Source: CAZEFK01 sp964511405 (GTDB lineage: Bacteria; Pseudomonadota; Alphaproteobacteria; Elsterales; Elsteraceae). Taken from it: a stretch of 41,010 nt of DNA. This document shows, in pieces, positions 26,104 to 34,539 of the stretch (the stretch's first letter is position 1; each line of letters begins with the position of its first letter). Both the position numbers and the translations under genes were made by a program. The notes below the pieces were generated by a model that saw nothing but the letters and a program-made list of their open reading frames with translations, was not told the origin of the DNA and did no database searches. Location of the stretch: assembly GCA_964511405.1 (NCBI GenBank), contig CAZEFK010000036.1:1-41010 (forward strand). The letters are read 5' to 3'.

Positions 26104-28218
26104 GTGCCGCATGGCGGGCTGCCATCGGGCCGGGTTTGCGCCCCGGTCCGCACGCCCAGCCGGGAAGTCGATGATTTGAGCGTAGATCCGGTGCTGTCCC
26201 AGCCTCTTGCCGGCGAGATCGAGGCGGCACGGACGGCGGCGTGGGCGCGGCACGGCTTGGATGTTTTCCCCGACGACGGCCGGCTGGATCCTGTGGTCAG
26301 CCTGGCGGCTTCGCTCATCCGCGCGCCGCTGGCGTGGATCGGCCTATTCGGCCGTGCCGAGATCCGGGTGCCGGCCCGCATCGGCTGCTCGCTTCGCCGC
26401 CTGCCCCGCACCGGCGCGACCGCCGCCGCGCTGCCGGAACTCCGGTTCCATGCCGGCGTGCCGCTGGTCGACCGCGACGGCGCTTGCCTCGGCACCCTGG
26501 CCATCGGCGACGTGGTGCCACGCGCCGACCTCAGCCCGGTCGAACACGCTCAGCTGACGCAGCTTGCCCGGCTGGCCATGGCCGAGATCGAGCACTGGTC
26601 GGACGGCCGGCGACGCGCCCGGGCAGACCAGGACCGGGCCGTGACCGACCGGCTGATCGGCCTGATCGCAGCGGCGCCGACCCTGCCGGCGGCCCTGGAG
26701 CATCTGGCCATGGAGCTTGGCGGCCTGGCCGGCGCCGCCCTCGCCACGGCGACCCGGGTCGCGCCCGACGGCCACGAGAGCATCTGCGTCGCCGCCTGGG
26801 CCCGGCCCGGCATCCGCGCGACCGACCGGATCGATCCGACGTTGATCGGCCCGGCCGTCCGGGACCGCCGAGCCATCGTCGTCGAAAGCCGGACCGCTCC
26901 GCTCCGGTTGGCGGCCGACGCTGGCCAGATGGGGCAGATCTGCCTGCCGCTGCCCGGATCGCGACTGGCCCTGTCGTTCGGCTTCGCCGAGGCACGGGCC
27001 GACCTGCATGCGACGGCCGACCGGCTGGCGCTGATTTGCGCACCACTCGGCGCCGTGCTGGGCCTGCGCCAGCGGGCCGCGGCGCTCGACAGCCTGCCGG
27101 CGCGGGCGGCGCTGCTCGACGCCAGCGGCCGCATCCTGCTGACCAATGAGCGCTGGCGGGCCTTCGCTCGGGACATCCCGTCAGGGCAGGACGCCGGCGC
27201 CGTGGGCGATGCCTATCCTGCCCTGCGCGACCGGCTGGCGGTCGCCGATGCGCCCGACGGCGGCCTGGCGGGCGCGCTGCGCGCCGTGCTGGCCGGCGAG
27301 GCTGGGTCCTGCGCCGCCGATTACGCGATCGACGCCGGCGCCGGCCGGCGGTGGTTCCGTCTCCTGGCGACTCCGGTCTCGGCCGAGCGACGGGACGGCG
27401 CGGTGGTGATGCATGTCGAGATCACCGAGCTCAAGCGCTCCCAGCAGCAGCTGGACGCGGCCCGCCAGGCCGCCGAATCGGCGCAGCGGGCGCAGGCGGC
27501 GTTCCTGGCCAACATGAGCCACGAGCTGCGGACGCCGCTGAACGCCATCATCGGCTTCGCGCAGATCATGGACGCCGCGGTGTTCGGGCCGATCGGCAAT
27601 CCGCGCTACAGGGACTATGTGGCCGACATCCAGACGAGCGGCCACCGGCTGCTGGCCATCATCGACGACATCCTGGACCTGAGCCGGATCGAGGCCGACC
27701 GCTACGCCCTGTCCGAAGACCGGGTCGAGCTGAACGCGCTGCTGGACGAGGTGCTGCGCGCGGTCGAGCCGATCAGCCGGCCGCGGCCGATCCGGGTGGT
27801 GCCGAGCAGCGCCACCTGGTCCGACCTCTGGCTGCGCGTCGACCGTCGGGCCCTGCGCCAGGCGCTCGGACATTTGGTGATCAACGCGGTCAAGTTCTCG
27901 GAAGCCGGGACGCCGATCGAAGTCCGCAGCCATTTCGATCCCGAGCGCGGCATCGGCATCGCGATCCTGGATCATGGCTGCGGCATGTCGGCGGCCGAGA
28001 TCGAGCAGGCGCTGCGGCCATTCCGCCAAAACGAAAGCCTGACCCGGCGCCCCGAGGAAGGCATCGGCCTGGGCCTGCCGCTGGCCAATCGCATGGTTGC
28101 CCTGCATGGCGGGTCCCTGGCGATCGACAGCATGCCGGGCGTCGGCACGACGGTGCGGGTCACGCTGCCGAGCGACCGGGTCGAGCGCATCCCCTGCGCC
28201 CTTCACCGCCGGGTTTGA
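26104..28218 (+). CDS. Soluble sensor histidine kinase (GAF-GAF-PAS-HisKA-HATPase)
   Basis: A 704-residue protein without obvious membrane segments. A first GAF domain covers about 35-160 (APLAWIGLFGRAEIR, VPLVDRDGACLGTLAIGD), a second divergent GAF about 180-325, and a PAS-like domain about 330-440 (RAALLDASGRILLTNERW). A short coiled coil leads to HisKA with H473 in NMSHELRTPLNAIIGFAQI. The ATPase has LVINAVKFSEAG, LDHGCGMS and EGIGLGLPLAN. The start is taken as the GTG at 26104 because GGGGAGG lies six bases upstream; an ATG at 26086 precedes that ribosome site, and a TTG near 26175 is another candidate. No response regulator is adjacent. Its last codons and stop lie in the 37-bp direct repeat that brackets the DUF433/DUF5615 cassette. 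Confidence 0.9.
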   Translation: MPHGGLPSGRVCAPVRTPSREVDDLSVDPVLSQPLAGEIEAARTAAWARHGLDVFPDDGRLDPVVSLAASLIRAPLAWIGLFGRAEIRVPARIGCSLRRLPRTGATAAALPELRFHAGVPLVDRDGACLGTLAIGDVVPRADLSPVEHAQLTQLARLAMAEIEHWSDGRRRARADQDRAVTDRLIGLIAAAPTLPAALEHLAMELGGLAGAALATATRVAPDGHESICVAAWARPGIRATDRIDPTLIGPAVRDRRAIVVESRTAPLRLAADAGQMGQICLPLPGSRLALSFGFAEARADLHATADRLALICAPLGAVLGLRQRAAALDSLPARAALLDASGRILLTNERWRAFARDIPSGQDAGAVGDAYPALRDRLAVADAPDGGLAGALRAVLAGEAGSCAADYAIDAGAGRRWFRLLATPVSAERRDGAVVMHVEITELKRSQQQLDAARQAAESAQRAQAAFLANMSHELRTPLNAIIGFAQIMDAAVFGPIGNPRYRDYVADIQTSGHRLLAIIDDILDLSRIEADRYALSEDRVELNALLDEVLRAVEPISRPRPIRVVPSSATWSDLWLRVDRRALRQALGHLVINAVKFSEAGTPIEVRSHFDPERGIGIAILDHGCGMSAAEIEQALRPFRQNESLTRRPEEGIGLGLPLANRMVALHGGSLAIDSMPGVGTTVRVTLPSDRVERIPCALHRRV

Positions 28219-28242
28219 TCAGCCGAGGCGGATCACGCCGCC
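28206..28242 (+). repeat. 37-bp direct repeat, left copy
   Basis: This segment is identical to 29527-29563 and stays similar (one mismatch) to 28247. It contains the last codons and TGA of the kinase gene and, on the other strand, the last codons and stop of the aconitase X small-subunit gene (GGVIRLG). The two genes would converge with overlapping ends if the 1,321 bp between the copies were removed, so the repeat is a duplicate of that gene junction. Confidence 0.9.
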
Positions 28243-28347
28243 GGGCTGCTGAACCGCCTGTGCGGAGCCGTCGCTGACCGAAAGCGTTGAATCTCGCACG
28301 CGAATCGCAATATGTCTTGCCCGCAGCAGGAAAGAGTTTCGACCATC

Positions 28348-29031
28348 ATGGCATCGCCACGCACTGCCGCGGCCGAGGACCGCCTCACCGTCGCCGAGGT
28401 CGCCGTGGTCGCAGACGCCTCCCCGAAGGTCGTGTATCGCGTGATTCACGACCATGTCCTCCCTCGCAACCTCTTCGTGACGAAGGGCCACCGGAAGCGC
28501 CTGTCGATATCCGTCGCAGGTATCGTGGCGTTCCATTGCACGATTCACGAGAAACTGAACCCGGCAATCCGGAAGGACGTCTTCAACTCGTTCGTTCGCG
28601 TGTACCACAACGAGCTGACGCATTGGAGTTGGAAGGAGACTCTATGCAAGAACACGCTCCTCATCGTTTGTGGGCCTCTGACGATTGACGCCGCACCGGA
28701 CTTCCTCCGTGTTGCCAAGCGGCTTGAAAAGCTCGAAGCAGCCAGGTCGCGGGTCGTAAAGGACCCAGGCATTCTGGGCGGCGAGCCCATAGTGGCCGGG
28801 ACCCGGGTGCCGGTCTATTGGCTGGCCAACTCGGCCGAGTCGGGGATGACAATCGAGCGGATCCTCGAAGCCTATCCCTCGCTCAGCCGAGATGACGTCG
28901 AGCTGGGCATCCTCTGGGCGAAAGCGAACCCGCCTCAGGGTCGCCCGAAGACCATTCGACCAAACCCAGGCTCCACGGTTGCCGCCACGCACTACCCCCG
29001 GCGACCACGGAATGCTGAAGCTACTCGTTGA
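28348..29031 (+). CDS. DUF433 antitoxin-like protein with N-terminal helix-turn-helix extension
   Basis: A 227-residue protein. Its C-terminal part is a DUF433 domain, from D139: DPGILGGEPIVAGTRVPVYW, then MTIERILEAYPSLSRDDVELG. The N-terminal part looks like a MerR/excisionase-type helix-turn-helix (LTVAEVAVVADASPKVVYRVI, then a KGHRKRLSIS wing), followed by about 70 uncharacterised residues. DUF433 proteins are antitoxins of PIN-like DUF5615 toxins, and the gene downstream encodes such a protein. The start is taken as ATG 28348 with AGGAAAGAG about eleven bases upstream; ATG 28312 is an alternative. Its 3' end overlaps the toxin gene by 20 bases. Its length is two to three times that of a minimal DUF433 protein. 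Confidence 0.8.
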   Translation: MASPRTAAAEDRLTVAEVAVVADASPKVVYRVIHDHVLPRNLFVTKGHRKRLSISVAGIVAFHCTIHEKLNPAIRKDVFNSFVRVYHNELTHWSWKETLCKNTLLIVCGPLTIDAAPDFLRVAKRLEKLEAARSRVVKDPGILGGEPIVAGTRVPVYWLANSAESGMTIERILEAYPSLSRDDVELGILWAKANPPQGRPKTIRPNPGSTVAATHYPRRPRNAEATR

Positions 29032-29440
29032 TGAGTGCCTAAGTCCTGAGCTCGTCAAACTCGCTCGGTCGAACGGTCATCCTGAAGCAACCCATGTCAC
29101 CTGGCTCGGTCACCGCGGTCGCCAGGATTGGAACTTAATCAAGGTCATCGTCGAGGGCGACTACACCTTCGTCACTGCCAACTCCTACGACTTCCGGGGG
29201 CCCGCCAGGACCCCCGGACTGTCGGGCCATCATGCCCACGTGGAGCTCCACTGCGGCCTTATTTGCCTCACGGCCCTCAGGATGGACATCCACCTCCAGC
29301 ATGAGCTGTTCGAGGTTGCCCTTCGGGAACTCGAAGCCGACTGCGACCTGGTGAACTTGGCCTTAGAGGTCATGATCGAGGGCGACCATATCGTTGCCCG
29401 CAAATACCCAATCCCACGTTCCGGTCCCTACGCACGATAG
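29012..29440 (+). CDS. DUF5615 PIN-like toxin
   Basis: A 142-residue protein with the DUF5615 (PIN-like, Mut7-C related) signature: MLKLLVDECLSPEL, where D7-E8 are the first acidic pair, and DYTFVTANSYDFRG for the second catalytic strand. PIN-like toxins are metal-dependent RNases. The start ATG at 29012 lies inside the antitoxin gene (20-bp overlap), which suggests coupled translation. The C terminus (KYPIPRSGPYAR) extends a little beyond the minimal domain. It is the last gene in the repeat-bracketed cassette; about 85 bases of featureless sequence follow before the right repeat. Confidence 0.8.
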   Translation: MLKLLVDECLSPELVKLARSNGHPEATHVTWLGHRGRQDWNLIKVIVEGDYTFVTANSYDFRGPARTPGLSGHHAHVELHCGLICLTALRMDIHLQHELFEVALRELEADCDLVNLALEVMIEGDHIVARKYPIPRSGPYAR

Positions 29441-29526
29441 GACGCCACCGATTTCGCGTTTCCCGTTGCGCGGCTTTCACCCGAACCGGCCACCGCTCTC
29501 CAACCTACTCCGATGCGAGAAGGACT

Positions 29527-29563
29527 CCGCCGGGTTTGATCAGCCGAGGCGGATCACGCCGCC
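29527..29563 (+). repeat. 37-bp direct repeat, right copy
   Basis: Identical to 28206-28242. Here the minus-strand reading continues into the intact aconitase X small subunit, whose TGA is at 29540-29542. The plus-strand reading (the kinase tail) is only a fragment here. The spacing between the two copies is 1,321 bases start to start. Confidence 0.9.
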
Positions 29564-29962
29564 CGGCTCGATCACCGCCGCGCTGCCGGACGGGAAGGCG
29601 GCTTGGGCGTCGGCGGCCAGGACCAGCAGCGGCAGGGTCGGGTACCCCAGCTCGCGCGCGACGATGATGCCCAGGCCCAGGATGGCGTCGAGCCTGCCCA
29701 GCACGATGCCGGCCGGCGCCTGACCGCGCGCGATCAGCTCCAGCAGCACCGCGCTGCCCGAGCTGGAGCCGCGGGTGGCCGGCAGCATCAGGATGGTGCC
29801 CGCGATCGACTGCCCTGGCGCTTCGCCGCGCGGGTCGGTCAGGCGGCCGCTCAGCGGATCGACGCCGCCCCAGAAGCTGAGCGGCTGGCCCAGGCGCAAC
29901 ACCGGACCCCGGGCCGTGCCGTCGATGGCGACCTGGCCTTGCGCCTCGGGGCCTACCGCCAC
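29540..29962 (-). CDS. Aconitase X small (swivel) subunit
   Basis: A 140-residue protein corresponding to the DUF126 swivelling domain of aconitase X. The active-site loop is PATRGSSSGSAVLLEL (Ser cluster 66-70), the hallmark of this domain. It pairs with the large subunit encoded upstream. The start is the GTG at 29962, which overlaps the last ten bases of the large-subunit gene, so the two are coupled. Bacterial two-subunit aconitase X enzymes studied so far dehydrate cis-3-hydroxy-L-proline to pyrroline-2-carboxylate; archaeal ones act on mevalonate 5-phosphate. The first is more likely here, but no proline-catabolic gene is adjacent to confirm it. Confidence 0.88.
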   Translation of the reverse strand: MAVGPEAQGQVAIDGTARGPVLRLGQPLSFWGGVDPLSGRLTDPRGEAPGQSIAGTILMLPATRGSSSGSAVLLELIARGQAPAGIVLGRLDAILGLGIIVARELGYPTLPLLVLAADAQAAFPSGSAAVIEPGGVIRLG

Positions 29963-31203
29963 GGCCCGTCGTCCCGCCGCACCTGGCCCGCGACGGCGCT
30001 CTCGACGCAGTCGGCGAGCGTTCCGAACACCACGTCATAGCCGGTGTTCGCCGGCGTGTAGTGCGCGAACTTGCCGGAATTGGTCATCAGCACGCCGCCG
30101 CCCGGCGGCAGCACCGGCGCCACCACCACGCAGGTATCGGCCACCAGGACCACGCCGGCCGCCACCAGCGCCGCGGCCCGGGCCGCGTCGAGGGCGTCGA
30201 GGGTATGGCGGCCGGTGCAGGCATAGATCGGCACCGCCGTCCGCCGGCCACCCAGCAGCGCCGCCAGCCGCTCGATCTCGGCGATCGACAGATGCGGGCT
30301 GCCGATGGCCACGGCGTCGATCGGCCCGTGCGCCGGGCCGGTCGACAGACGGTCGCGCGCCATTGCCAGGTCGGCGGCGCCGGGCCGCAGCCGCGGTACC
30401 GGACGCTCGCCGGTTGCCGCCGCCTCGGTCGGCGCTTCAGGCGTGACGCCCACGATGTGGAACAAGCCGACGGCGCCGCTCGAGGCCGCGGCGGCGCCCA
30501 GCGCCTTCAGCCGGTCCTCGTCGAGCGGCGGCGCCAGGCCGGTCAGCACTGGGACGGCGTCGCCCACGGCGGCGCCAAGCCAGGCGCCGAGCACCGGGAA
30601 GAAGGCGTCGTCACCGGTGAGCGCGGCCGGCAGCCCGTCCAGCTCGACCACCACGCCGCCCTGTCGCCGCTCGTCGAGGTGGAAGCCCACGCGCGGCGCG
30701 TAGCCGGACAGCGCGGCGGCGATGTCCAGGAAATCGCCATAGCGGTCGGTGCGAGCCCCCAGCACCGAATTGCAGAACACGATGGCGTTGCTCTCGCCCC
30801 AGGCGACATGCTGGCCGAAGGCCGGCCGGTGGCCGGCCTGGTAGGGCGCGCAGGTCCAGGTCGGGCGGCAGCCGAGCGCGGCGTACGCCGCCATCATCCG
30901 GCGCGCCATCGCCTCGGCGGCGGGCTCGTGCCGCACCCGCCCGGCATGGACCAGGTCGAGGCCACCGACATTCAGGGTGGTCGGCACCGCGACCCGGCCG
31001 CCCTGGGCCACCAGCATCTCGACGAAGGCCGTGCCGCTGTCGCCGTGATACAGGCAGCCGTCGACATGCACCGAGGCGATCGGCACCAGCTGGTCGGCGG
31101 CCAGCATGCGCGCCGTTTCGGCGACGATGCGCAGGGCGGTGGCAGCGGCCTGCCCGCGGCTGCCGGCCAGGATCTCGCGCTGAGCTATATCAAGCTGCAG
31201 CAC
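29953..31203 (-). CDS. Aconitase X catalytic (large) subunit
   Basis: A 416-residue protein of the DUF521 aconitase X family. Recognisable blocks are VHVDGCLYHGDSGTAFVE, TLNVGGLDLV, TWTCAPYQAGHRPAFGQH, WGESNAIVFCNSVLGARTD, GSPHLSIAEI and LMTNSGKFAHYTP. Candidate Fe-S ligands are C144, C329 or C358; the position that is Cys in GCPH of many relatives is Ser here. With the small subunit it should form a cytoplasmic iron-sulphur dehydratase, probably cis-3-hydroxy-L-proline dehydratase. The start is a GTG at 31203 preceded by GGCGGAGG. The divergent rlpA gene begins 177 bases away; the shared region contains an AT-rich stretch near 31255-31320 likely to hold the promoters. Confidence 0.9.
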   Translation of the reverse strand: MLQLDIAQREILAGSRGQAAATALRIVAETARMLAADQLVPIASVHVDGCLYHGDSGTAFVEMLVAQGGRVAVPTTLNVGGLDLVHAGRVRHEPAAEAMARRMMAAYAALGCRPTWTCAPYQAGHRPAFGQHVAWGESNAIVFCNSVLGARTDRYGDFLDIAAALSGYAPRVGFHLDERRQGGVVVELDGLPAALTGDDAFFPVLGAWLGAAVGDAVPVLTGLAPPLDEDRLKALGAAAASSGAVGLFHIVGVTPEAPTEAAATGERPVPRLRPGAADLAMARDRLSTGPAHGPIDAVAIGSPHLSIAEIERLAALLGGRRTAVPIYACTGRHTLDALDAARAAALVAAGVVLVADTCVVVAPVLPPGGGVLMTNSGKFAHYTPANTGYDVVFGTLADCVESAVAGQVRRDDGPWR

Positions 31204-31380
31204 GGCAGCCTCCGCCTATGTCGTTTCGGCCACGCAACGATACCGCTTGCCGGCAAACTTGATAGCAAAAAAGGCAGTGTATAGGCCCAATCTCCGATGA
31301 ATAGTCAAATAATAGTGGCGCAACTGCACATCGTCGCGTAGGTTGCCGATCCCACGACCGGCCAATGCGGAGGCTCCAGC

Positions 31381-32031
31381 ATGACAGCTGTCCCCCCACA
31401 CCGGGCGCGCGCGACTGTGTCGGCCATCCTGCTCGTCATGGGCTTGTCCGGATGTGCCGAGGTTCCTGCCTGGCTTCGCCCACAGGGGACCGATGCGCCC
31501 CAAGCCGCGGCTGTGCCCGCGGCCCAACCCCGACCGGACTCGGAGTCCGTCCCCGTCGCCCAGCTGGCGTTCGCGCTGGCGCCCCAGCGCGAGGATCTGG
31601 TACCGCCGAGCCCGACCTGCAGCCCGCCGGACGACTGGCTCGAACATGCCAGCCTACTCCAGGGCGGCATCGAGGAGGGCGTCGCATCGTGGTACGGGCG
31701 ACGCCGTCCCCGGCGCCGGAACGGCAAGGTCATGACAGTCTCGGCAGATCGCCAACGGTTCGATCCGATGGCCATGACCGCGGCCCATCGCACCCTGCCC
31801 TTCGGGACCCAGCTGCGGGTCACCAACCTGGTCAACGGCCGCACCGTCGTGGTGCGGATCAACGACCGCGGCCCGCAGAGCCGGAAGCGGATCCTCGATC
31901 TCAGCTACGGCGCCGCCGAGGAGCTGGGCATGGTTCGCGCCGGCACCACGCGGGTCTCGGTGCGGCTGATCGCGCTGGGTGGCGTCGACCGTCCGGCGCT
32001 TCCCCCGCGGCCCGAGCCCGACGGCTGTTGA
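31381..32031 (+). CDS. rlpA: RlpA-like lipoprotein with double-psi beta-barrel
   Basis: A 216-residue lipoprotein. The signal peptide ends in the lipobox L22-S-G-C25. A Pro/Ala-rich linker follows to about residue 90. The double-psi beta-barrel starts at GVASWYG (residue 100) and has MTAAHRTLPFGTQLRVTN and VRINDRGP (catalytic Asp162), then RILDLSYGAAEELGM. RlpA is a lytic transglycosylase acting on peptidoglycan lacking stem peptides, found at the septum in Pseudomonas. No SPOR domain is present. GGAGG lies eight bases before the ATG. A strong hairpin follows the stop. Confidence 0.93.
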   Translation: MTAVPPHRARATVSAILLVMGLSGCAEVPAWLRPQGTDAPQAAAVPAAQPRPDSESVPVAQLAFALAPQREDLVPPSPTCSPPDDWLEHASLLQGGIEEGVASWYGRRRPRRRNGKVMTVSADRQRFDPMAMTAAHRTLPFGTQLRVTNLVNGRTVVVRINDRGPQSRKRILDLSYGAAEELGMVRAGTTRVSVRLIALGGVDRPALPPRPEPDGC

Positions 32032-32034
32032 TGT

Positions 32035-32070
32035 CCCGCCCCGTCCGCCCAACCGGGCGGACGGGGCGGG
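32035..32070. terminator. Bidirectional terminator-like hairpin after rlpA
   Basis: A perfect 16-bp GC-rich stem (arms 32035-32050 and 32055-32070) closes a four-base loop, AACC. It lies between the rlpA stop (32029-32031) and the stop of the converging small gene (32073-32075), so it can serve both transcripts. There is no T-run on either side, as is common in GC-rich genomes. Confidence 0.75.
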
Positions 32071-32072
32071 CT

Positions 32073-32219
32073 TCACATGACGCGCAGGATGATGATCACG
32101 GCGATCGCGCCCCAGACGATCGCGTTGATCGTCATCCGGAAGATCTGGCGCTGCTCGCCGTCCTTGGCCATCCCCAACAGGTCGCACAGCCAGTCCCCCG
32201 GCTGCAGGAGCGGGTTCAT
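32073..32219 (-). CDS. 48-residue single-pass membrane protein coupled to pheC
   Basis: The ATG overlaps the last base of the pheC stop (TGATG), so translation is probably by re-initiation. The N-terminal 30 residues are polar (NPLLQPGDWLCDLLGMAKDG) and the C-terminal part is a single hydrophobic helix (TINAIVWGAIAVIIILRVM). I do not recognise a family. The frame stays open upstream inside pheC, but that part only shadows pheC. The tight coupling and the good membrane helix argue that it is real. Confidence 0.6.
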   Translation of the reverse strand: MNPLLQPGDWLCDLLGMAKDGEQRQIFRMTINAIVWGAIAVIIILRVM

Positions 32220-32986
32220 CAGTCCATCCACTGGGCCATGACGGCCTTGACTTGCTGGGCCTGGATCGCCTGGTGCAGCCACTGGTCGACGAACGCCTTC
32301 CACACCGGATCGCGCTGCAGCCAGTAGGCCTTCTCGGAGAAGTTGAAGGGCTTGTCGGGATGGATCGAGCACAGACCGGGCCGGAGCTTCTGCTGCAGCC
32401 GGGTCTCGCTGGCATCGGTGATCATGACGTCGGCCTTGCCCGCCAGCAGCTGGTCGAAGATCGTGACGTTATCGTTATAGACCTCGATCGCGGCCTGCTT
32501 GAGGTTGGCGCGATCAAACTTTTCGTTGGTGCCGCCGGGATTGGTGATGACCCGCACGCCCGCCTTGTCGATCTCGGCCAGGGACGCGTACTTGGCGGTG
32601 TCGGCGCAGCGCGCGATCGCCGCCTTGCCGTCGACCAGGTAGGGCAGGCTGAACAGGCCGACCTTCTGGCGGTCCAGGGTCACCGAGACGCCGCCCATGG
32701 CGATGTCGAACTTGTCGGCCTTGAAGTCGTCCATCAGGGACGGCCAGCTAGTCTTGACCACCGTGAGCTCGACGCCCAGCGCCTTGGCCAGGTCGGCCGC
32801 CAGCTCGATGTCGATGCCCTCGAACTGCTTGCTGTCCGGGTTGAGGTAGGTGAACGGTTTGTAATCGCCGGTGCTGCCGACGCGCAGGACCTTGTCGGCC
32901 AGGATCTTGTCCAGGCGGCTGTCGGCGGCATGGGCGGCCGGCAGCCAGGCCAGCACGGCAGCGGCGATGAGGGCGGTGAAGCGCAT
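32219..32986 (-). CDS. pheC: Periplasmic cyclohexadienyl dehydratase
   Basis: A 255-residue periplasmic protein with the solute-binding-protein fold. The signal peptide (1-20) ends AHA. It shows the pattern of Pseudomonas aeruginosa PheC: VGSTGDYKPFTYLN, VKTSWPSLMDDF, NPGGTNEKFDRANLKQA, DNVTIFDQLLAGKADVMI and TDASETRLQ, whose E194 matches the catalytic Glu173 of the mature enzyme. PheC converts prephenate to phenylpyruvate, or arogenate to phenylalanine. No ABC permease or ATPase gene is adjacent, which supports an enzyme rather than a transporter subunit. GGGAGG lies six bases before the ATG. Confidence 0.87.
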   Translation of the reverse strand: MRFTALIAAAVLAWLPAAHAADSRLDKILADKVLRVGSTGDYKPFTYLNPDSKQFEGIDIELAADLAKALGVELTVVKTSWPSLMDDFKADKFDIAMGGVSVTLDRQKVGLFSLPYLVDGKAAIARCADTAKYASLAEIDKAGVRVITNPGGTNEKFDRANLKQAAIEVYNDNVTIFDQLLAGKADVMITDASETRLQQKLRPGLCSIHPDKPFNFSEKAYWLQRDPVWKAFVDQWLHQAIQAQQVKAVMAQWMD

Positions 32987-33066
32987 ACATATCCTCCCGA
33001 GCGGTCCGGGCCATCATGGCGGCCGGACGGCTTAGGCGGAAGGCTTATGCGGGGACCAGTCCACCC

Positions 33067-33339
33067 TTACCGGCTTCGGTCCTGGGCGCCGTGCCAAACC
33101 CGCATGATGCGGACCTCATCGCCCACGACCCGGTACACCAGGACATACGGTCGAACCACTGTCAGCTCACGATAGCGACCAACTGGCCGCCCCCGCAGTG
33201 GGAAGCTCGCAAGCTCGTCGCCAGCAGTGCCAAGCCGTTCGATCAGCCGACCGGCGGCAATCGGGCTGAACTGCGCCACATAGCGGGCGATCCGCGCCAA
33301 GTCGGCCAACGACCGCCTCGTCCAGACGACTTCGATCAA
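33067..33339 (-). CDS. RelE/ParE-family toxin
   Basis: A 90-residue basic protein with the ParE/RelE pattern: VVWTRRSLADLARIARYVAQ at the N terminus, FPLRGRPVGRYRELTV in the middle, and YVLVYRVVGDEVRIMRVWHGAQDR at the end. It starts with TTG at 33339, overlapping the antitoxin stop by four bases (TTGA). ParE-type members poison gyrase and RelE-type members cut mRNA on the ribosome; the sequence (no clear RelE catalytic set) leans to ParE. Confidence 0.88.
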   Translation of the reverse strand: MIEVVWTRRSLADLARIARYVAQFSPIAAGRLIERLGTAGDELASFPLRGRPVGRYRELTVVRPYVLVYRVVGDEVRIMRVWHGAQDRSR

Positions 33340-33524
33340 ACGTAGTCGTCAGGCTCGAACGGAATCGTCGGATCGCCCGCCAGCCGAGCCAGCCATTGCC
33401 GCACGATCCGGTGCGGGTAAACCTTGCCTTCGGCCACATCCCGCTCTGCCTCGGCGAGCGCCTTGGCCTTCGCCTCACTGTCCTCGATATCGAATACGCC
33501 CGTCTCGGGCGCTGATTCCGCCAT
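33336..33524 (-). CDS. Antitoxin of the ParE/RelE module
   Basis: A 62-residue acidic protein: EAKAKALAEAERDVAEGKVYPHRIVRQWL, then a C-terminal tail PTIPFEPDDYV. This short form is commonly found upstream of ParE-like toxins in alphaproteobacteria. GGGAG lies six bases before the ATG. The toxin gene follows with an overlap. The 82 bases between this gene and the metH fragment show nothing recognisable. Confidence 0.82.
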   Translation of the reverse strand: MAESAPETGVFDIEDSEAKAKALAEAERDVAEGKVYPHRIVRQWLARLAGDPTIPFEPDDYV

Positions 33525-33606
33525 GACCGTCTCCCAGAGCCGGGTACTATATCAGCATCGCGTGGCAAGGGCGAGCCACCGGTCGGGGAACGGCGGCGAT
33601 GCCGAC

Positions 33607-34374
<768 letters not shown>

Positions 34375-34515
34375 GGCGATTAACGGTCGTCCGGGCGCTC
34401 GGTCTTAAACACATGGTTGCGGCGCCGCGAGCCTCTCTGCGAGCCCGGCGGCGATTCACCATTCAAATCTGAATGATAACTAGCTAAGGTTGAAATAGGG
34501 CGAATCATCCGGGTT

Positions 34516-34538
34516 GATCGCCTGTCGGCCAGGCGATC
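34516..34538 (+). promoter_or_regulatory. Hairpin covering the ribosome-site region of the ABC-3C effector
   Basis: GATCGCCTG and CAGGCGATC form a perfect 9-bp stem with the five-base loop TCGGC, ending one base before the ATG at 34540. It occupies the place of the Shine-Dalgarno sequence, and none is visible otherwise. It may be an operator or an RNA element that holds translation down. Confidence 0.45.
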
Positions 34539-34539
34539 G

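Larger units (their letters stand above)
28243..29526 (+). mobile_element. Acquired DUF433/DUF5615 cassette bracketed by direct repeats
   Basis: The segment between the two 37-bp repeats holds only the DUF433 and DUF5615 genes. Its base composition is visibly lower in GC than the flanks, and its proteins use AAA/AAC/TCA-type codons that are rare next door. Precise removal of one repeat plus the segment would restore a compact convergent junction of two intact host genes. No transposase or integrase is inside, so the cassette is probably non-autonomous or entered by homologous or illegitimate recombination. Confidence 0.6.

Noticed and set aside
28219..28623. Minus-strand frame ending with the aconitase X tail (GGVIRLG)
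   Set aside because: Only the last few codons are aconitase X sequence, from the duplicated 37 bp; the rest is antisense to the DUF433 gene.
28206..29563. The 37-bp repeats as att sites of an integrase or as a transposon target duplication
   Set aside because: No integrase or transposase lies in the cassette, there are no terminal inverted repeats by eye, and 37 bp is too long for a usual target duplication.
32219..32986. pheC product as an amino-acid ABC transporter binding protein
   Set aside because: The full set of PheC motifs including the catalytic Glu is present, and no permease or ATPase gene is adjacent.
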